Positions 1 through 11,200 of a DNA stretch of 64,000 nucleotides are shown in pieces. The number at the start of each line of letters is the position of its first letter. Positions within the stretch are counted from its first letter, which is position 1. The notes beneath the pieces were generated by a model. It did not search any database, had not been told where the DNA came from, and saw nothing but the letters and a program-made list of their open reading frames with translations. Both the position numbers and the translations under genes were made by a program. The stretch is from Paraescarpia echinospica (taxonomy: Eukaryota > Annelida > Polychaeta > Sabellida > Siboglinidae), in the NCBI GenBank assembly GCA_020002185.1, contig CM034532.1, positions 51,754,702-51,818,701 of the forward strand, given 5' to 3'.

Positions 1-1494
1 TCTCAATCCAAGCATCACCCACGGGAGTTCTGCTAGCCAATTCGTTCATCCGAGAAGACGGACACGAAGAGATTTCTTCAAACAACGATGCATACGTTCA
101 ATTTTCCCATTGTGCTGGGGATGGTAACTTGTAGTTGGGTCTCGTGCAATTCCCATCAGGCTGCAAACCTCCAACCACAAGTCTGACACGAACTGGGACC
201 CGCGGTCGGATGTGATGACATCTGGCACGCCCCATCTGGAGAGCCACTCACGCATTAGCACCGTTGCACATGCTTTAGCGTTTGTTGCGTCACCGTGCAT
301 CGTGCAGCCTGTCCATCTGTCGATGATAGTAAGCAAAGTGTTCTTGCCTTCACACGCTGGGTTTAGTGGACCAACTATATCGATGTGAATATGGCTGAAT
401 CGTTTAGTAGGCGCAGGCAATCGTTCCAGTGGCATTTTCGTATGCACGTGAATCTTGGCTTTCTGGCAAGATTCACACGATTTCGTCCATTTCGCGACAT
501 CCCTGCTGATACCTTGCCACCAGTAGGAACGCTTGATGATGATCAGTCCGGCCTTTAAACCTGGGTGTGCGAGACGATGGAGATTGTCAAACACAATGCG
601 CTGTAACGTGGGCGGAACGAGAATGCGCGCGGGCGTAGCGCTGATGTCCGCCCACACACTAGTGCCGTCCTCACATTCGACCAAGGCTGGTCTGAACCTG
701 GATGCCGAAGAACGATGATGAGCAATCCAGTTCTGCAATGGCTGATCGCGTTCTTGTACAGACCGGATATCTGAAGGCGCACAACACGCTTGCACTGACG
801 CAGTACGGTTATCAGCGTCTGAGAACTCATGACGAGTGGACGGTGAAGACGAAGTTGACACCTCTGATGAAGCCGGTGTTGTCACGTAGTCTGCCAATGA
901 CGTGTTGGCACCATTGAGTGACGGCGTTGCTGGAACAAATACCGGAGCCCGTAGCTGCTTCCTATGCATGTCTCGCTGATGTTTGGGTCGCTGTACGAAC
1001 ATCTGATCAACGAGCACGTCTTTCTGTATCGCATGACGCGATCCTTCTTTCGGTAAGGTATCTGCATGGCACAGATCATCCTGCTGCGACGACCAGATGC
1101 CGATGGCGTTCATCGCGGTGGCGATTTTCGACTGCAACAGCACCCGAGACAGTGCATCAGCGACGCCGTTCCGTTCTCCCTTCAGGTAGTGTAGTTGGTC
1201 CACAAACTGTGCGATTTTCAGTAAATGGCGCCGCGGGATCGGAAGTGCAGTGTCAGTCTTCTTGGTAACGGAACCAACAAGAGGCTTGTGATTCGTCCGA
1301 ACGATGATAGGCTGACCTTCGAGGTACGAACGGAACTTGTCTACCGAATATGACACAGCGAGCAGTTCTCGGTCCGTGGCCGAGTAGTTGCGCTGTGCTT
1401 TTGTTAGGTTGCCTACTCCAGAATCTGAGCGGTTTCCATATTCCGCGTTGAAGTTGAACAAGAACAGCCCCAACCGCGATGTTGGACGCATCAC
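1..1494 (-). pseudogene. Gypsy pol fragment: RNase H C-terminal part and integrase
   Basis: An open frame of 482 codons (1494 down to 46) starts inside RNase H (TNHKPL, about residues 67-72) and continues through a linker into integrase. The HHCC zinc site is at about H306, H310, C340 and C343. The catalytic triad is about D372 (HIDIVGPL), D430 (TSDRGSQF) and E466 (NGKIER), with the classic 35-residue spacing between the second Asp and the Glu. A TGA at 46-48 interrupts the frame, but the same frame continues to the window edge with LPWVMLGLR, a typical post-catalytic integrase segment, so the TGA is a nonsense mutation and not the true end. Catalytic residues are intact. Confidence 0.9.
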
Positions 1495-1675
1495 ACCAAA
1501 TCTCGGTCGGCGCGTCTAGTAGAGGGTGGACGAGTAGAGTGGCGGTAGCGATCGCGGTTTTCACGTCCGCAAACGCGCGGTCATGTTCCGGCCGCCACGC
1601 CTCTTCGAAATCCTTCTGGCGGTTGACGCTCTTCAATCGTGAAAGCGATGCAATTTTCCCGGATGCATGCGGCAC
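1253..1675 (-). pseudogene. Gypsy pol fragment: RT connection and RNase H start
   Basis: This open minus frame carries the RT-to-RNase H connection, with FEEAWRPEHDRAFADVKTA followed by a segment around EIWCDASNIAVGAVLVQ that holds the first RNase H Asp. It overlaps both neighbouring pol fragments but is in a different frame from each, so the element has single-base indels near 1480-1500 and near 1640-1670. Confidence 0.85.
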
Positions 1676-2003
1676 GTTCCAACTCTTTTGGGGTCGTTGG
1701 CACCGGAAACCGTCTGATGGCCTCTACTCGCTCCGGGGGAATTGCAATGCCTTGCGAGTCTACCACGTGACCAAGAAACGTAAGTGATGCACGTCCAAGT
1801 TGACACTTGTCCCGGTTCAGCAGTAACCCCGTCTCTTTTAGACGCTGGAAGAGTCGTCTCAGATCATTCACATGTTCCTCTCTGTTCGAGCTGCCTACGA
1901 TCAGATCATCCATATAAACAAAGTGTGCGAATGGCAAATCGCTAAGCAACTGATGTACATTGCGCTGAAAACATTGCGCCGCGTTTATCAGACCGTATGG
2001 CAT
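1581..2003 (-). pseudogene. Gypsy pol fragment: reverse transcriptase palm
   Basis: It contains MPYGLINAAQCFQR and the catalytic YMDD box (FVYMDDLIVGS, about residues 29-39), followed by GRASLTFLGHVVDSQGI of the thumb side. YMDD is intact. The 3' end runs into out-of-frame sequence where the next pol segment shifts frame. Confidence 0.9.
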
Positions 2004-2184
2004 GCGGAGGAACTTGAAGAGACCGAGCGTAGTGATGATCGCTGTTTTTTTCCTGGGACGACTGATCGACGCACACTTGCTGAAACGCTTGTTTCAGATC
2101 AACCTTGCTGAACACTGTGCAACCCGCGAGTCGTTCGTTGAAGGTAGACTGTGCAGGGAGCGGATATCTATCGAGTTTGGTCAT
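1942..2184 (-). pseudogene. Gypsy pol fragment: reverse transcriptase fingers
   Basis: This short open frame holds KLDRYPLP and FSKVDLKQAFQQ, the RT motif with the first catalytic Asp. After about residue 45 the reading becomes non-homologous (a shift near 2040-2060), and the palm continues in another minus frame. The segment before it, joining protease to RT (about 2185-2236), also changes frame. Confidence 0.85.
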
Positions 2185-2236
2185 GGCATTCAGACTACGG
2201 AAGTCTCCACATACTCACCAGGAGCCATCTGACTTC

Positions 2237-2731
2237 TTAACTGCGTGGATAGGTGAAGCCCAGAAACTCAAAGTTTTCTCCAGCAGCCGTGTGCTTGAGT
2301 TCTTCACTGTAGCATAGGGCCGGGTGTGGCCTACTCGTGGCAGGAATCAGCGAAAAAACAGATGATGTTTTTGTGTCGATCGGAAACTCTTCCATCGTGT
2401 AGCGATCAGTGAGACAACGCCTGTATGGGTCGATGATGCAGCGTTTCCCGTCTCCATCTTGCAAGAAGTCCATGCCGAGAATAGGGTGGACGACGTCAGC
2501 CACAATCATGTCATGTGAACACGGGCGGCCAAGGAAGATGAAGTGAGCACTGCGTCGGCCAAAAGTACGGAGGCTTTGTCCGTTTGCAGCTGACAGGTTG
2601 TGCTCGGTGGGACTGGGAGAGCGTTTCTCCTCAGGAGTCGGCGGTAAAACTGATACTGCCGAGCCACAGTCCACTAAGAAACCCACTACGAAGAGAAGTC
2701 GTTTGTTGAGTGAGGCGGGCGAGCCAGTCAC
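2237..2731 (-). pseudogene. Gypsy retropepsin-like protease with a DCG active site
   Basis: The fragment contains FLVDCGSAVSVLP, the position of the aspartic protease D-[ST]-G active site, and HPILGMDFLQ, the usual ILG flap-side motif about 65 residues later. The catalytic Asp is kept, but the following Ser/Thr is Cys (TGT at about 2655). A single-base change from TCT would explain this. It may be one more disabling mutation or a tolerated variant. Confidence 0.8.
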
Positions 2732-2739
2732 GACGCCGA

Positions 2740-3249
2740 TTACTGACCGCCCGTGGCGTTTCCCGAGCGCGCACTCTTTCCCTTTGGCAAGTCAGGACGG
2801 TGTCGCGGGCAAGGCGGTCCACTGCAGAAATTTGCCTGATCGCCGAACTTCTGATGATACCAGCAGTGTACAATGTTCGATTTCAATCTGACTGCTTCGC
2901 GTGATTTCGACTTTCTGTCATCATTGTGTTTGTCACTCCCACGATTTCGGAATAATGCGCTGACAGCCGAAACGTCGCACCCGTAGACAGCGGTGACGAG
3001 TTCAGGCGACGTCACGTTGACGTTAGACACTGTTGCGGGAGGTAGCGTGACATAGAGTGCATCCGCCTTGCGCAACAACTCCTCCATAGGCAGTGGTGGC
3101 GATGGCATCTCAAGCGTTGTTCGTAACGAGGACGGAAGGCGTCGCAGGAGTGCCCAACGTTCGACGTCTTCCTGCGTCCAATCACCACCCGCGTGCATGA
3201 AGCGAGCCATCCAATGTGAAGGCTTCTCGTCGGCTTCCATGCCGCCCAT
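2740..3249 (-). pseudogene. Gypsy Gag C-terminal part with CHCC box
   Basis: The frame has a capsid-like stretch (HWMARFMHAG, LRRLPSSLRTTLE) and then, at about residue 129, C-W-Y-H-Q-K-F-G-D-Q-A-N-F-C-S-G-P-P-C. This CHCC arrangement is the Gag box of CsRn1-type elements. It is in a different frame from the N-terminal Gag half, so a frameshift lies near 3250-3330. The zinc ligands are all present. Confidence 0.85.
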
Positions 3250-3319
3250 GGCGAGGGCACGTGTGAGCCGCTGGTGGACGGTCAGCTCGAAACGTTGGAC
3301 GAAGAGCGACTTCGCCGCT

Positions 3320-3901
3320 TCAAAAACATCGGCTGCCCAGCATCGTCAAATCCCGCACCACGTACGCCTCTTCCTCTGTTAACAGAGTTGTTAGTGCAGC
3401 AAACTTGTTGATTTGCGACGTAATGCCTTGTGATTGAAACACATCTTCCAGCTGTGCGAACCACAAGCGACAGTCGTCGTGAGTCATTGGTCGGAATGAC
3501 ACTTTCTGCCCTCGTGACGGGATGGAGACAGTAGACGCCTCGGTCGAGGTGGTCGAAGGCTGAGGCTGGTGGCTGTCGACGTAGCATCCCGCCTCAAACA
3601 GCATGTCTTCTGCAGTCGTTATATACTCTTCGGAATCTAGAATGTCCTCGCTGACGGTGCGCGAGGTGGCCGGTTTGTCCGTCGCCAATGCGTTCGCCTC
3701 CGCAGCCTCTAGTAATGGCGCCAACTGTCGATCGACTTCGCAAAACGCATGCAACGCGCTCCGCATATCAGCACGCAGATCTTTCACCGTCTGATGTGCA
3801 TTGTCGTTGGTTTTCACTTTATTAAATATGTTCACAATATTCGTGATTCGTCGCTTTGCCGTCGAACGACGCACGATAATGGTCTGGAGGCGCTCAGTCA
3901 T
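3320..3901 (-). pseudogene. Gypsy Gag N-terminal part
   Basis: The ATG at 3901 opens 193 codons. Residues about 130-180 (RLWFAQLEDVFQSQGI, KFAALTTLLTEEEAY) are the conserved N-terminal Gag core seen in CsRn1-like Gypsy elements. It lies about 200 bp downstream of the primer-binding site, the expected leader distance, which supports this start. The frame is lost before the CHCC half. Confidence 0.85.
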
Positions 3902-4106
3902 AGTGGAAGACGTTTAGTGTGATACAACCCGCTAGATGGCGAAATGTCAGCGTTCTACGGCGCGTCGATGTGCACAGCGGCGCCTCTGGCGATCAGGTTA
4001 GCACTAACCAATTTCACGGAAGCTGCACTTTATCACTGTCTATTGTGCGATTGTTGCGTTTGCTTGACCACAGCATGTATCTTGATCTCAACTAAGTCTC
4101 TACAAT

Positions 4107-4125
4107 AATCACGTCAGGGTCACCA
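4107..4125 (-). promoter_or_regulatory. Retrotransposon primer-binding site, tRNA-Trp type
   Basis: Read on the minus strand, this is TGGTGACCCTGACGTGATT. It is complementary to the 3' end of animal tRNA-Trp with one mismatch (T for C at the tenth base). One base separates it from the LTR end. tRNA-Trp priming is a known property of CsRn1-clade Gypsy elements. Confidence 0.8.
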
Positions 4126-4126
4126 T

Positions 4127-4258
4127 TGTTGAGGCCGTGAATATAAACACAATAAAGACGACAACAAACAACAGTGTGAGTGATAAATGACAAACTGTAT
4201 TTCTCTAGTTTCCGTCGTCGATACCAGTGAACGAAACTGTATGTTTAGTGTCCCTACA
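4127..4258 (-). repeat. Candidate 5' LTR of the Gypsy element (132 bp)
   Basis: Read on the minus strand it begins TGTAGGGACACT and ends CCTCAACA, giving the TGT...ACA ends of an LTR, and it directly precedes the primer-binding site. It is short for a Gypsy LTR. The partner LTR lies outside the window, so the right boundary rests only on the TGT and the switch to TA repeat at 4257. Confidence 0.65.
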
Positions 4259-4362
4259 TATATATATATATATTTATATTTCCATATATATATATTCATA
4301 TATATATATATATTCATATATTATATATATATATATGAATATATATATATATGGAAATATAA
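4257..4362. repeat. TA microsatellite
   Basis: TA repeat with imperfect dyads (TATATTCATATA and the like) directly beside the Gypsy LTR. Confidence 0.95.
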
Positions 4363-4536
4363 ATATGTGTGTGTTTGTGAGTGTCGCCACTCGCAACCAA
4401 TTTCTCCCTCGCTATCTAAGAGAGTAATTAATGTCAATTAACAACCATTAAGCACCCAGTTGTCTTTAGTTCCATTTCCATTTCCAAAATCAAAGTATAT
4501 TTAATTTACATGAATAACACGAATGCATGTGAGCTC

Positions 4537-4797
4537 ATATATTTATATTTCCATATATATATATATATATTCATATGTATATATATATATATATGTATAT
4601 ATGAATACATATATATATACATATGGAAATATAAATTTATATATATATATATATGTTGAAATATAAATATATATATATATATATATATGTATGGATATAT
4701 AAATGTGTGTGTGTGTGTGTGTGTGTGTGTGAGTGTCGCCAGAGAGAGAGAGAGAGAGAAAAGCCGACACCGACAGACAGACACAGAAAGACTGACA

Positions 4798-4830
<33 letters not shown>

Positions 4831-4832
4831 TC
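4537..4832. repeat. Compound microsatellite: TA, TG, AG and GGCT runs
   Basis: TA-rich run at 4537-4705, TG run at 4703-4732, AG run at 4741-4760 and GGCT run at about 4800-4828. The stretch 4363-4536 between the two TA blocks shows no gene. Confidence 0.95.
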
Positions 4833-4979
4833 TGAATGACTGACAGCCAGACAGACGGCGTTGTACAGTAACATTTTATTGAAAATGTTAATGTGTTGGT
4901 GCTAGTTATGGTTGCCAAACTAAATGGTATCACACATGCATTTTCGAATGTACTGGTTACTGATATATTGTGTCTACAG

Positions 4980-5223
4980 AACGGCGGCCAGTGCAACTTT
5001 GCCGTGGACAGTACCCGGACACTAACTGTCGTTCCGTGTCGCTGCGCTCCCGGCTACGGCGGAGATTTCTGCCAGATCGACATCGACGGTTGTGGCGACC
5101 AACCTTGCTTCAGTGGAGTGATGTGTACAGACGTAGCAGCGACCGATCTGTCGAACCATCCAGACGTATTCCTCTGTGGAACTTACCCTGTCGGACTCAC
5201 TGGGGATGGTCGCAGTTGCATAG
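4980..5223 (+). CDS. EGF gene, first exon seen: end of an EGF plus a thrombospondin-type EGF
   Basis: The acceptor tgtctacag precedes AAC (phase 0) and the exon ends ATA G before gtgggg (phase 1). It encodes NGGQCNF...[12 protein letters not shown], the last four Cys of a plain EGF, then DIDGC...[11 protein letters not shown]...FLCG...GLTGDGRSC, which resembles the EGF of thrombospondin/COMP. The first Cys pair must come from an upstream exon not seen. Confidence 0.85.
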
Positions 5224-8200
5224 GTGGGGAACGTCCTGCGACGTATTATCGACGTTTACTACCCAAGTATAACATTAGTACTGGGAAATGAGAAATCGAG
5301 TCGTCATGTATTCCTGAGTATGGATTTACTGATTCTGCAGTTGTATATCTTAACTCACAACAATGAAAAAAGCAAATTACAAGCATATGATACATTATGT
5401 TCGATTTCTACTACAGTGAAAACATCGGTTTAATGACTGTCCCGTTTGCAGATAAAAACAAATGTCTTGATCCGAAGATGTGTAGTCAGAAATGTACCAA
5501 TTTACCGGGTGGTCATCAATGCAGCTGTCTGGACGGATACCTACTGGGAGCCGATTCTTCCTCCTGTATTGGCAAGTGTTATTATTGATGTTAATACCAT
5601 CTTTGTATTGTATATTATCTTCTTATAAACAATACGCTTTATGCAGCACCCAACACCATTACATTCTTGATGACACATTTTTTCTTCTTCTGGCAATGAC
5701 GGTTGCAAATGTCATGCATTCGTACATTATATAACATTTAACAAATGTGTTTGTTTTAATGCATTTCCGCGCCAATGCCATCGGTGTATATATAGGCCGC
5801 TCTCTTGAAATAAATATTTAACATGATTTGGCAATAACAAATGTTGCTTACAATTTGCAGACGTCAACGAGTGCTTGAAGGGGGACAACGCATGTGACGT
5901 GGAGCAGGCAGAGTGTGTTAACACACGTGGTTCTTACATGTGCCAATGCAAAAACGGTTATACAGGCACAGGATTCGCTGGACAATGTTTTGGTGAGTCA
6001 CTGTTTCTTAATATGTTTTCGTGGTTTAGTCTGTGATTGTTTCCTGCTTGTAGGTAAACAAATCATCACTATTTGTCATGATAAGGATATAAGTGTACGT
6101 GTTACTCAAACAAGTGACTGTATCGCATGTCCTTCCTTTTCTAGACATCGATGAGTGTGCAACAGATGTAGTGTCCTGTCCGCCCCATTCTGTATGTGTC
6201 AATCAGAAGGGTTCATACCAATGCCAGTGCTTCTATGGATATACTAAGAATGACATCAACGATTGTGAAGGTACGTTGTGGTCAATAGTTTCAAAAATAT
6301 TACTAAGCACATAGGGTTACATATTTTAAGTAAGATTAAATCTGTATAATATTTCGCAATAGTTAAACTTCTACATGTCATATGGCATATGTTCCATAAT
6401 ATAGTTCTTGCTAAATGTATGCGTCTTCCAATTTCAGTATATAATATTCATGACTAAAGCAGTGATAATCTTCTAAATACGTTATTTAATCATGATGTCA
6501 TTATTGTCATATTCGCAAATACCTTGTCAGTTTTGTACAGAAGAGCAGATAGTCATTATGGTTTTGTGTGGCAAAACACTTTTTTTCAGTTGGTATCGTA
6601 AATGTATTGAGGGAATTGTATATCGATAATATAATGCATACACCTTTCATCAGGCCACCACTACAATGTTGCTGTCATGTGAACATATAAATGCGTTGAA
6701 CTTGAATAAGATGTGTCGGAAAATGGCGCCTGTGCCGTCATGTGCACTTTGCTATTTAAACATATCATTACATGTATGTGTTATAATAATTATAATAATA
6801 AGTATTATTAGTGTTGTTATTATTATTATTATCAGGTAACTCGTTTTGCGCTCCTGAATCCTTGGAAACCAAGCTTACAGGCGCATCGAGACTAAAGTGT
6901 TCGTCAGCCTCAATATAACATAAACATTTAACTTCATCAAAGCGAAATAAAAATGTGTCGTTAAAATGCATACACCTAACATGTTGTTTCCAGAAATCAA
7001 CGAATGTTTGCTAGACAACAACTGTAAGCAACTGTGTGTCGACCAACTCGGAGGCTACACTTGCGCTTGTCCGGAAGGACTAAGACTGGCTAACGACCTG
7101 ACATCATGCGAACGTAAGCTGAAATCACGTTTTTTTACATGAGCATTGAGTGCGTTCACATTTGAAATCGCGCTACACCCCAGCCTTACTGCTCGTCAAG
7201 TATAGCATAGGATGTCAGAGATATAAAAATTGTCTAACATGTACAATAAACAACAGGATAAGTGTTACTTATAATGTAACAGCACTGGTAATAACACTGT
7301 ACCATCAACAAATGCGTACAACATATCATATTTTAAACTCGTTTTTTATTTATTTATTAGCATGGTAGCATTTGGATTGATATACATTACAAGTAGTAGT
7401 AAGTAAGGTGTGCAACATATATGTACATCATTTATAAAAAACATTCTAAGAAACATGTTTATTGATTAAACATCTTGTGTATAAAATTATGAAAAACGAA
7501 ATACAACTATAATGCAATCAATATTACAACAATAAAATAAAATATAAATATGCAATAAGATGGCAAAACTACAACGTGTGAATGTAAATCACGTTACATG
7601 TAATATATTAATCAGACACACATGTTAAAGAAACAATCCTACCATAGGTGTTATAGAGATTCCTACGTGTGCGTCTTTGTGTGTGTTACCGCCTACCAAA
7701 TTCCAACTGCAAATCCCTGAATTGTGTGTTCGTATGCCAAACGTCAGTGCGAAACGTCAATAAATATATGTAATTAAATAGGCAATACATATAAATGTTT
7801 CATGCTATGCCATCAATTGTTTATTAAAAATACCAAATGAAACATATTTGTAGAGGCGAGTGTTTGTTTTTTGCAGCAATATCAGAATGTAGCACTGAAG
7901 AGAAGAGACAATGTGACCCGGCAAACAGCGAGACGCTTTGCTCAAAGGATGCAGCCAGTGGTCACGTAAAGTGTACCTGCCCAAAAGGATACATCTACAA
8001 CAAGGCAACATTGATGTGTGATGGTAAGAAGACGTGTGAATCCATAACATCCATTCATGTTTGTTCTTCCAACTTGACAACAACGTTCACCAGAATGTTC
8101 AACGTGTTTAAATTTATGCGCAGTTTGAATGTTATGCCATGCGTTCCATGCCTGAACATTGGAATCGCCTCTGCAACATTATGCTCCAATGTCTATTGTC

Positions 8201-11200
8201 GACGATAAATATATTCCACTTGGTCAACTAGGTACTCTATCGCTATCCATGTGTGTTCATGAATTACTTCAAAACATGGCGACTTGTACGATATCAGCTG
8301 ATAGTTGCAAATAAACAAATCGTTATAATGAATATAAAAATATGTATATTGATCAGTATCATCAACATGTTTTCAAAATATGATGACACTTTTACAGAGT
8401 TGATCTCTTAGTTTGAACACTTAAATTCGTATGCGACTATTAATGTATGCCACACAATATTTCGCAAAAAGTTGCACGTATATTTGTATGCATTCAGCGT
8501 AACTTTGAAGTTAATTTACAATGAAGTAAAGGTGGCGGAGTAGCGCCACAGCTGCGCTACTATGTAAATTATGTTTCACACAGAGAATTTGATAAATCAG
8601 CACAATATTGTCTTCAACAAGATGGCACACCTGAATCAGATATATGATGTTTCACGATATAGAACACTATATATTTTCCATCGCGTTCACTTACCATTTG
8701 TTCAATGCCACTGTAAATGTAAACAGTTAGTCCTAAAATATTCACCGGGGCTCGCTGCTACTGAAGCATACAGAATGTTCTTCTGTGAGAGTTACCATTC
8801 ATCAATCAGGTCCTGGTGCAGATGTGGACGAATGTGCGGCCGGGACCTCTCTTTGTAAACTAGCTGTGAGCGAGTGTATTAACAAGGAAGGAGACTACGA
8901 ATATCGTTGTAAGACCGGCTATACGCTCGACAAAGATGGTCGCACATGCAAAGGTCAGTTGGCACATATCAATCACCATGGACTCCATAAGCAGGAAACA
9001 CTGATACCAAACCAAATATATATACCAAAACGTTACCAGATTCCCCTGTTCTATATATGTTAAACCACTCGTTTTATGTTCAACAACTATTTATAAGATG
9101 TTTGTTTCTCACCAATTCCATTACACACTTTACACAATGACGAATGCATATTTAATGCACGGGTCTGGTCATTGATAATGTATAAACAACCTTATACCAG
9201 AACTACCAATGTGCATCGTTTTTAAGGAGATGTGTTCACGTGTGTATGCGTGCGTGGTTGCAAGTGTGCCTTTCCTGTAGCAGTCAATACGCCAGCACAT
9301 GTTCTCTATGTCGTGTATTGCAGACGTCGACGAGTGTACATTGAAACAACACAACTGCACGCAGACTTGTGCCAACGTCAACGGATGTTTCACCTGCACA
9401 TGTCTACCCGGCTACGTCCTCGATGATGACGGCCGCAGTTGCAGAAGTACGCTGTACTATCTGAATACCTATACTGAACAATGTGCAATTCCAAACTGTT
9501 ACATATATGCAATACATTATTTACTAACTACGCACCCCTTGGATATAAATTACGTAACATAAAAACTGGCTGTTCTTATATGTAGTGCAGCGAATTTATA
9601 TTATATAACGTAAATAAATAGTTTAATTAATTCATAGAGTGGCTCCTATGACAGCGATTATATTTAATCATAGCAGGAATCTCCCGTCCTCTGTTATGAC
9701 ATAATATTATATTTTTCTACCTTACGTTATATACTTACACTTCTGTTTTCATGTCAACTCGACTACAATATATTGTTTATTTTGTTTTTGTTTTTGTAAC
9801 AATTATTCTGTTGTATTGTATATTTTTGAACAAATAAATATGTCCTGTTTCTGTCGTGTGCATGTGTCAAGGACATCCAAATTTTCCTACTACATACAAT
9901 ATTTTAATATGTATACCTCCACTGTGGTCCCAAACAATATATGCGTAATGTTTTATGTGTACAACTTATTATTCGTACTGGCGAAGAAACTCTATATTAG
10001 TGTTTAGATGATGCTTTGATAAACCATCTGCACATAGCTAATCATCCATATATCTGGTTGTGTTGTCATCTAATTTAGCTATCGTTATAATTTGGTGTTA
10101 TCTTAAATTTTCTTGGTAAACAGTCAATTTCCAATTTCAAACATAATCGTCTTTTGTGACTTTGTTTTCAATATTGGCATATAAGCTAGACCTCTAACAC
10201 GTATACCGAATAGCTGTATGAAAACCTGCATGTGCTGCCTTTCAGATTTCAACGAATGTAGTGCGGCCAATGACTGTGACAAGTTGTATGGCGCTTGTAT
10301 TGATATTTCTCCCACAACTCGCAAGCTAGGATACAGGTGTGAATGCAAGATTGGCTACGTGGGCGATGGATTTATATGTACAGGTACATCGTTTATGTCA
10401 TTTTATGTTATATGGCTGTGGGTACAAAGAAAAAAACCGATGTACCGTTGCATATTCAAATGTTGGTTGTATTGGTTACACTTTGCCCATATTTAAACTA
10501 ACAATGGTGTACTAATTTCGTATCTACATCAGTTGGATTATATTGTTGTCCTCCGTTATGATGTATTGTAACTAAAAATATAGTTTTGCGCAACACATTT
10601 ACCGGATAAAGTAATATTAAAATGCACATAAAGTCACATATAAACGACACATCATAGAATAGTAAAATCATCAGTAAAATGACGGCAAAAAAAGCTACAT
10701 CTAAAATGCAGACACTTATGTTCTATCGGTATAACACATGTATATAAGTTAAACGACACAGTACGGACACATTTGCATTGCATGCCACGCTGTTGTGTGT
10801 AGTGTACTATTTGTGGAGGGTGTTGATCAACTGGAATATTTTACTGTTGCTAATTTGAGCCTGTCATTTGTTACAGAGGTGAACGAATGTCTGGCGAAAA
10901 ACCGTGGAGGCTGTGAGCAGGGTTGTATCAACAAACAGGGCGGTTACGAGTGTTTCTGTGGCAGTGGATTTCTACTCAATGACGACGGAAAGACATGTAG
11001 CGGTATGTCAGGTCCTCTCAATGTTGAAATATACAATATCATCATCCTTAATCATGAATATATGTTTCGACGTGCACTCTTATGATCACCATCATACACC
11101 ATGAAACCTCGCCGTATCAATATATTTTAACGAGAACCACTTGGTGTGGTTACGAAAAGTCGAGAGTTTATTTTGTGTAACTAATGTACATTGAATTGTA

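Larger units (their letters stand above)
1..4258 (-). mobile_element. Ty3/Gypsy LTR retrotransposon, CsRn1-like clade, decayed, cut by the window edge
   Basis: On the minus strand the order is LTR, primer-binding site, gag, protease, RT, RNase H, integrase, which is the Ty3/Gypsy order. The Gag ends in a C-W-Y-H...C...C box instead of a CCHC knuckle, and the primer site matches tRNA-Trp; both are features of the CsRn1 clade. The coding region is spread over all three minus frames, with at least five frame changes and one nonsense codon, so this copy is dead unless many of these are sequencing errors. The 3' LTR and the C-terminus of integrase lie left of position 1. It stands antisense to the host gene and abuts a TA microsatellite on its right, so it probably inserted into TA-rich DNA. 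Confidence 0.93.

Noticed and set aside
4893..4979. An ATG-started extension upstream of the first EGF exon as the true start
   Set aside because: The sequence before 4980 ends in a good acceptor (tgtctacag), lacks a signal peptide, and the EGF domain would lack its first Cys pair.
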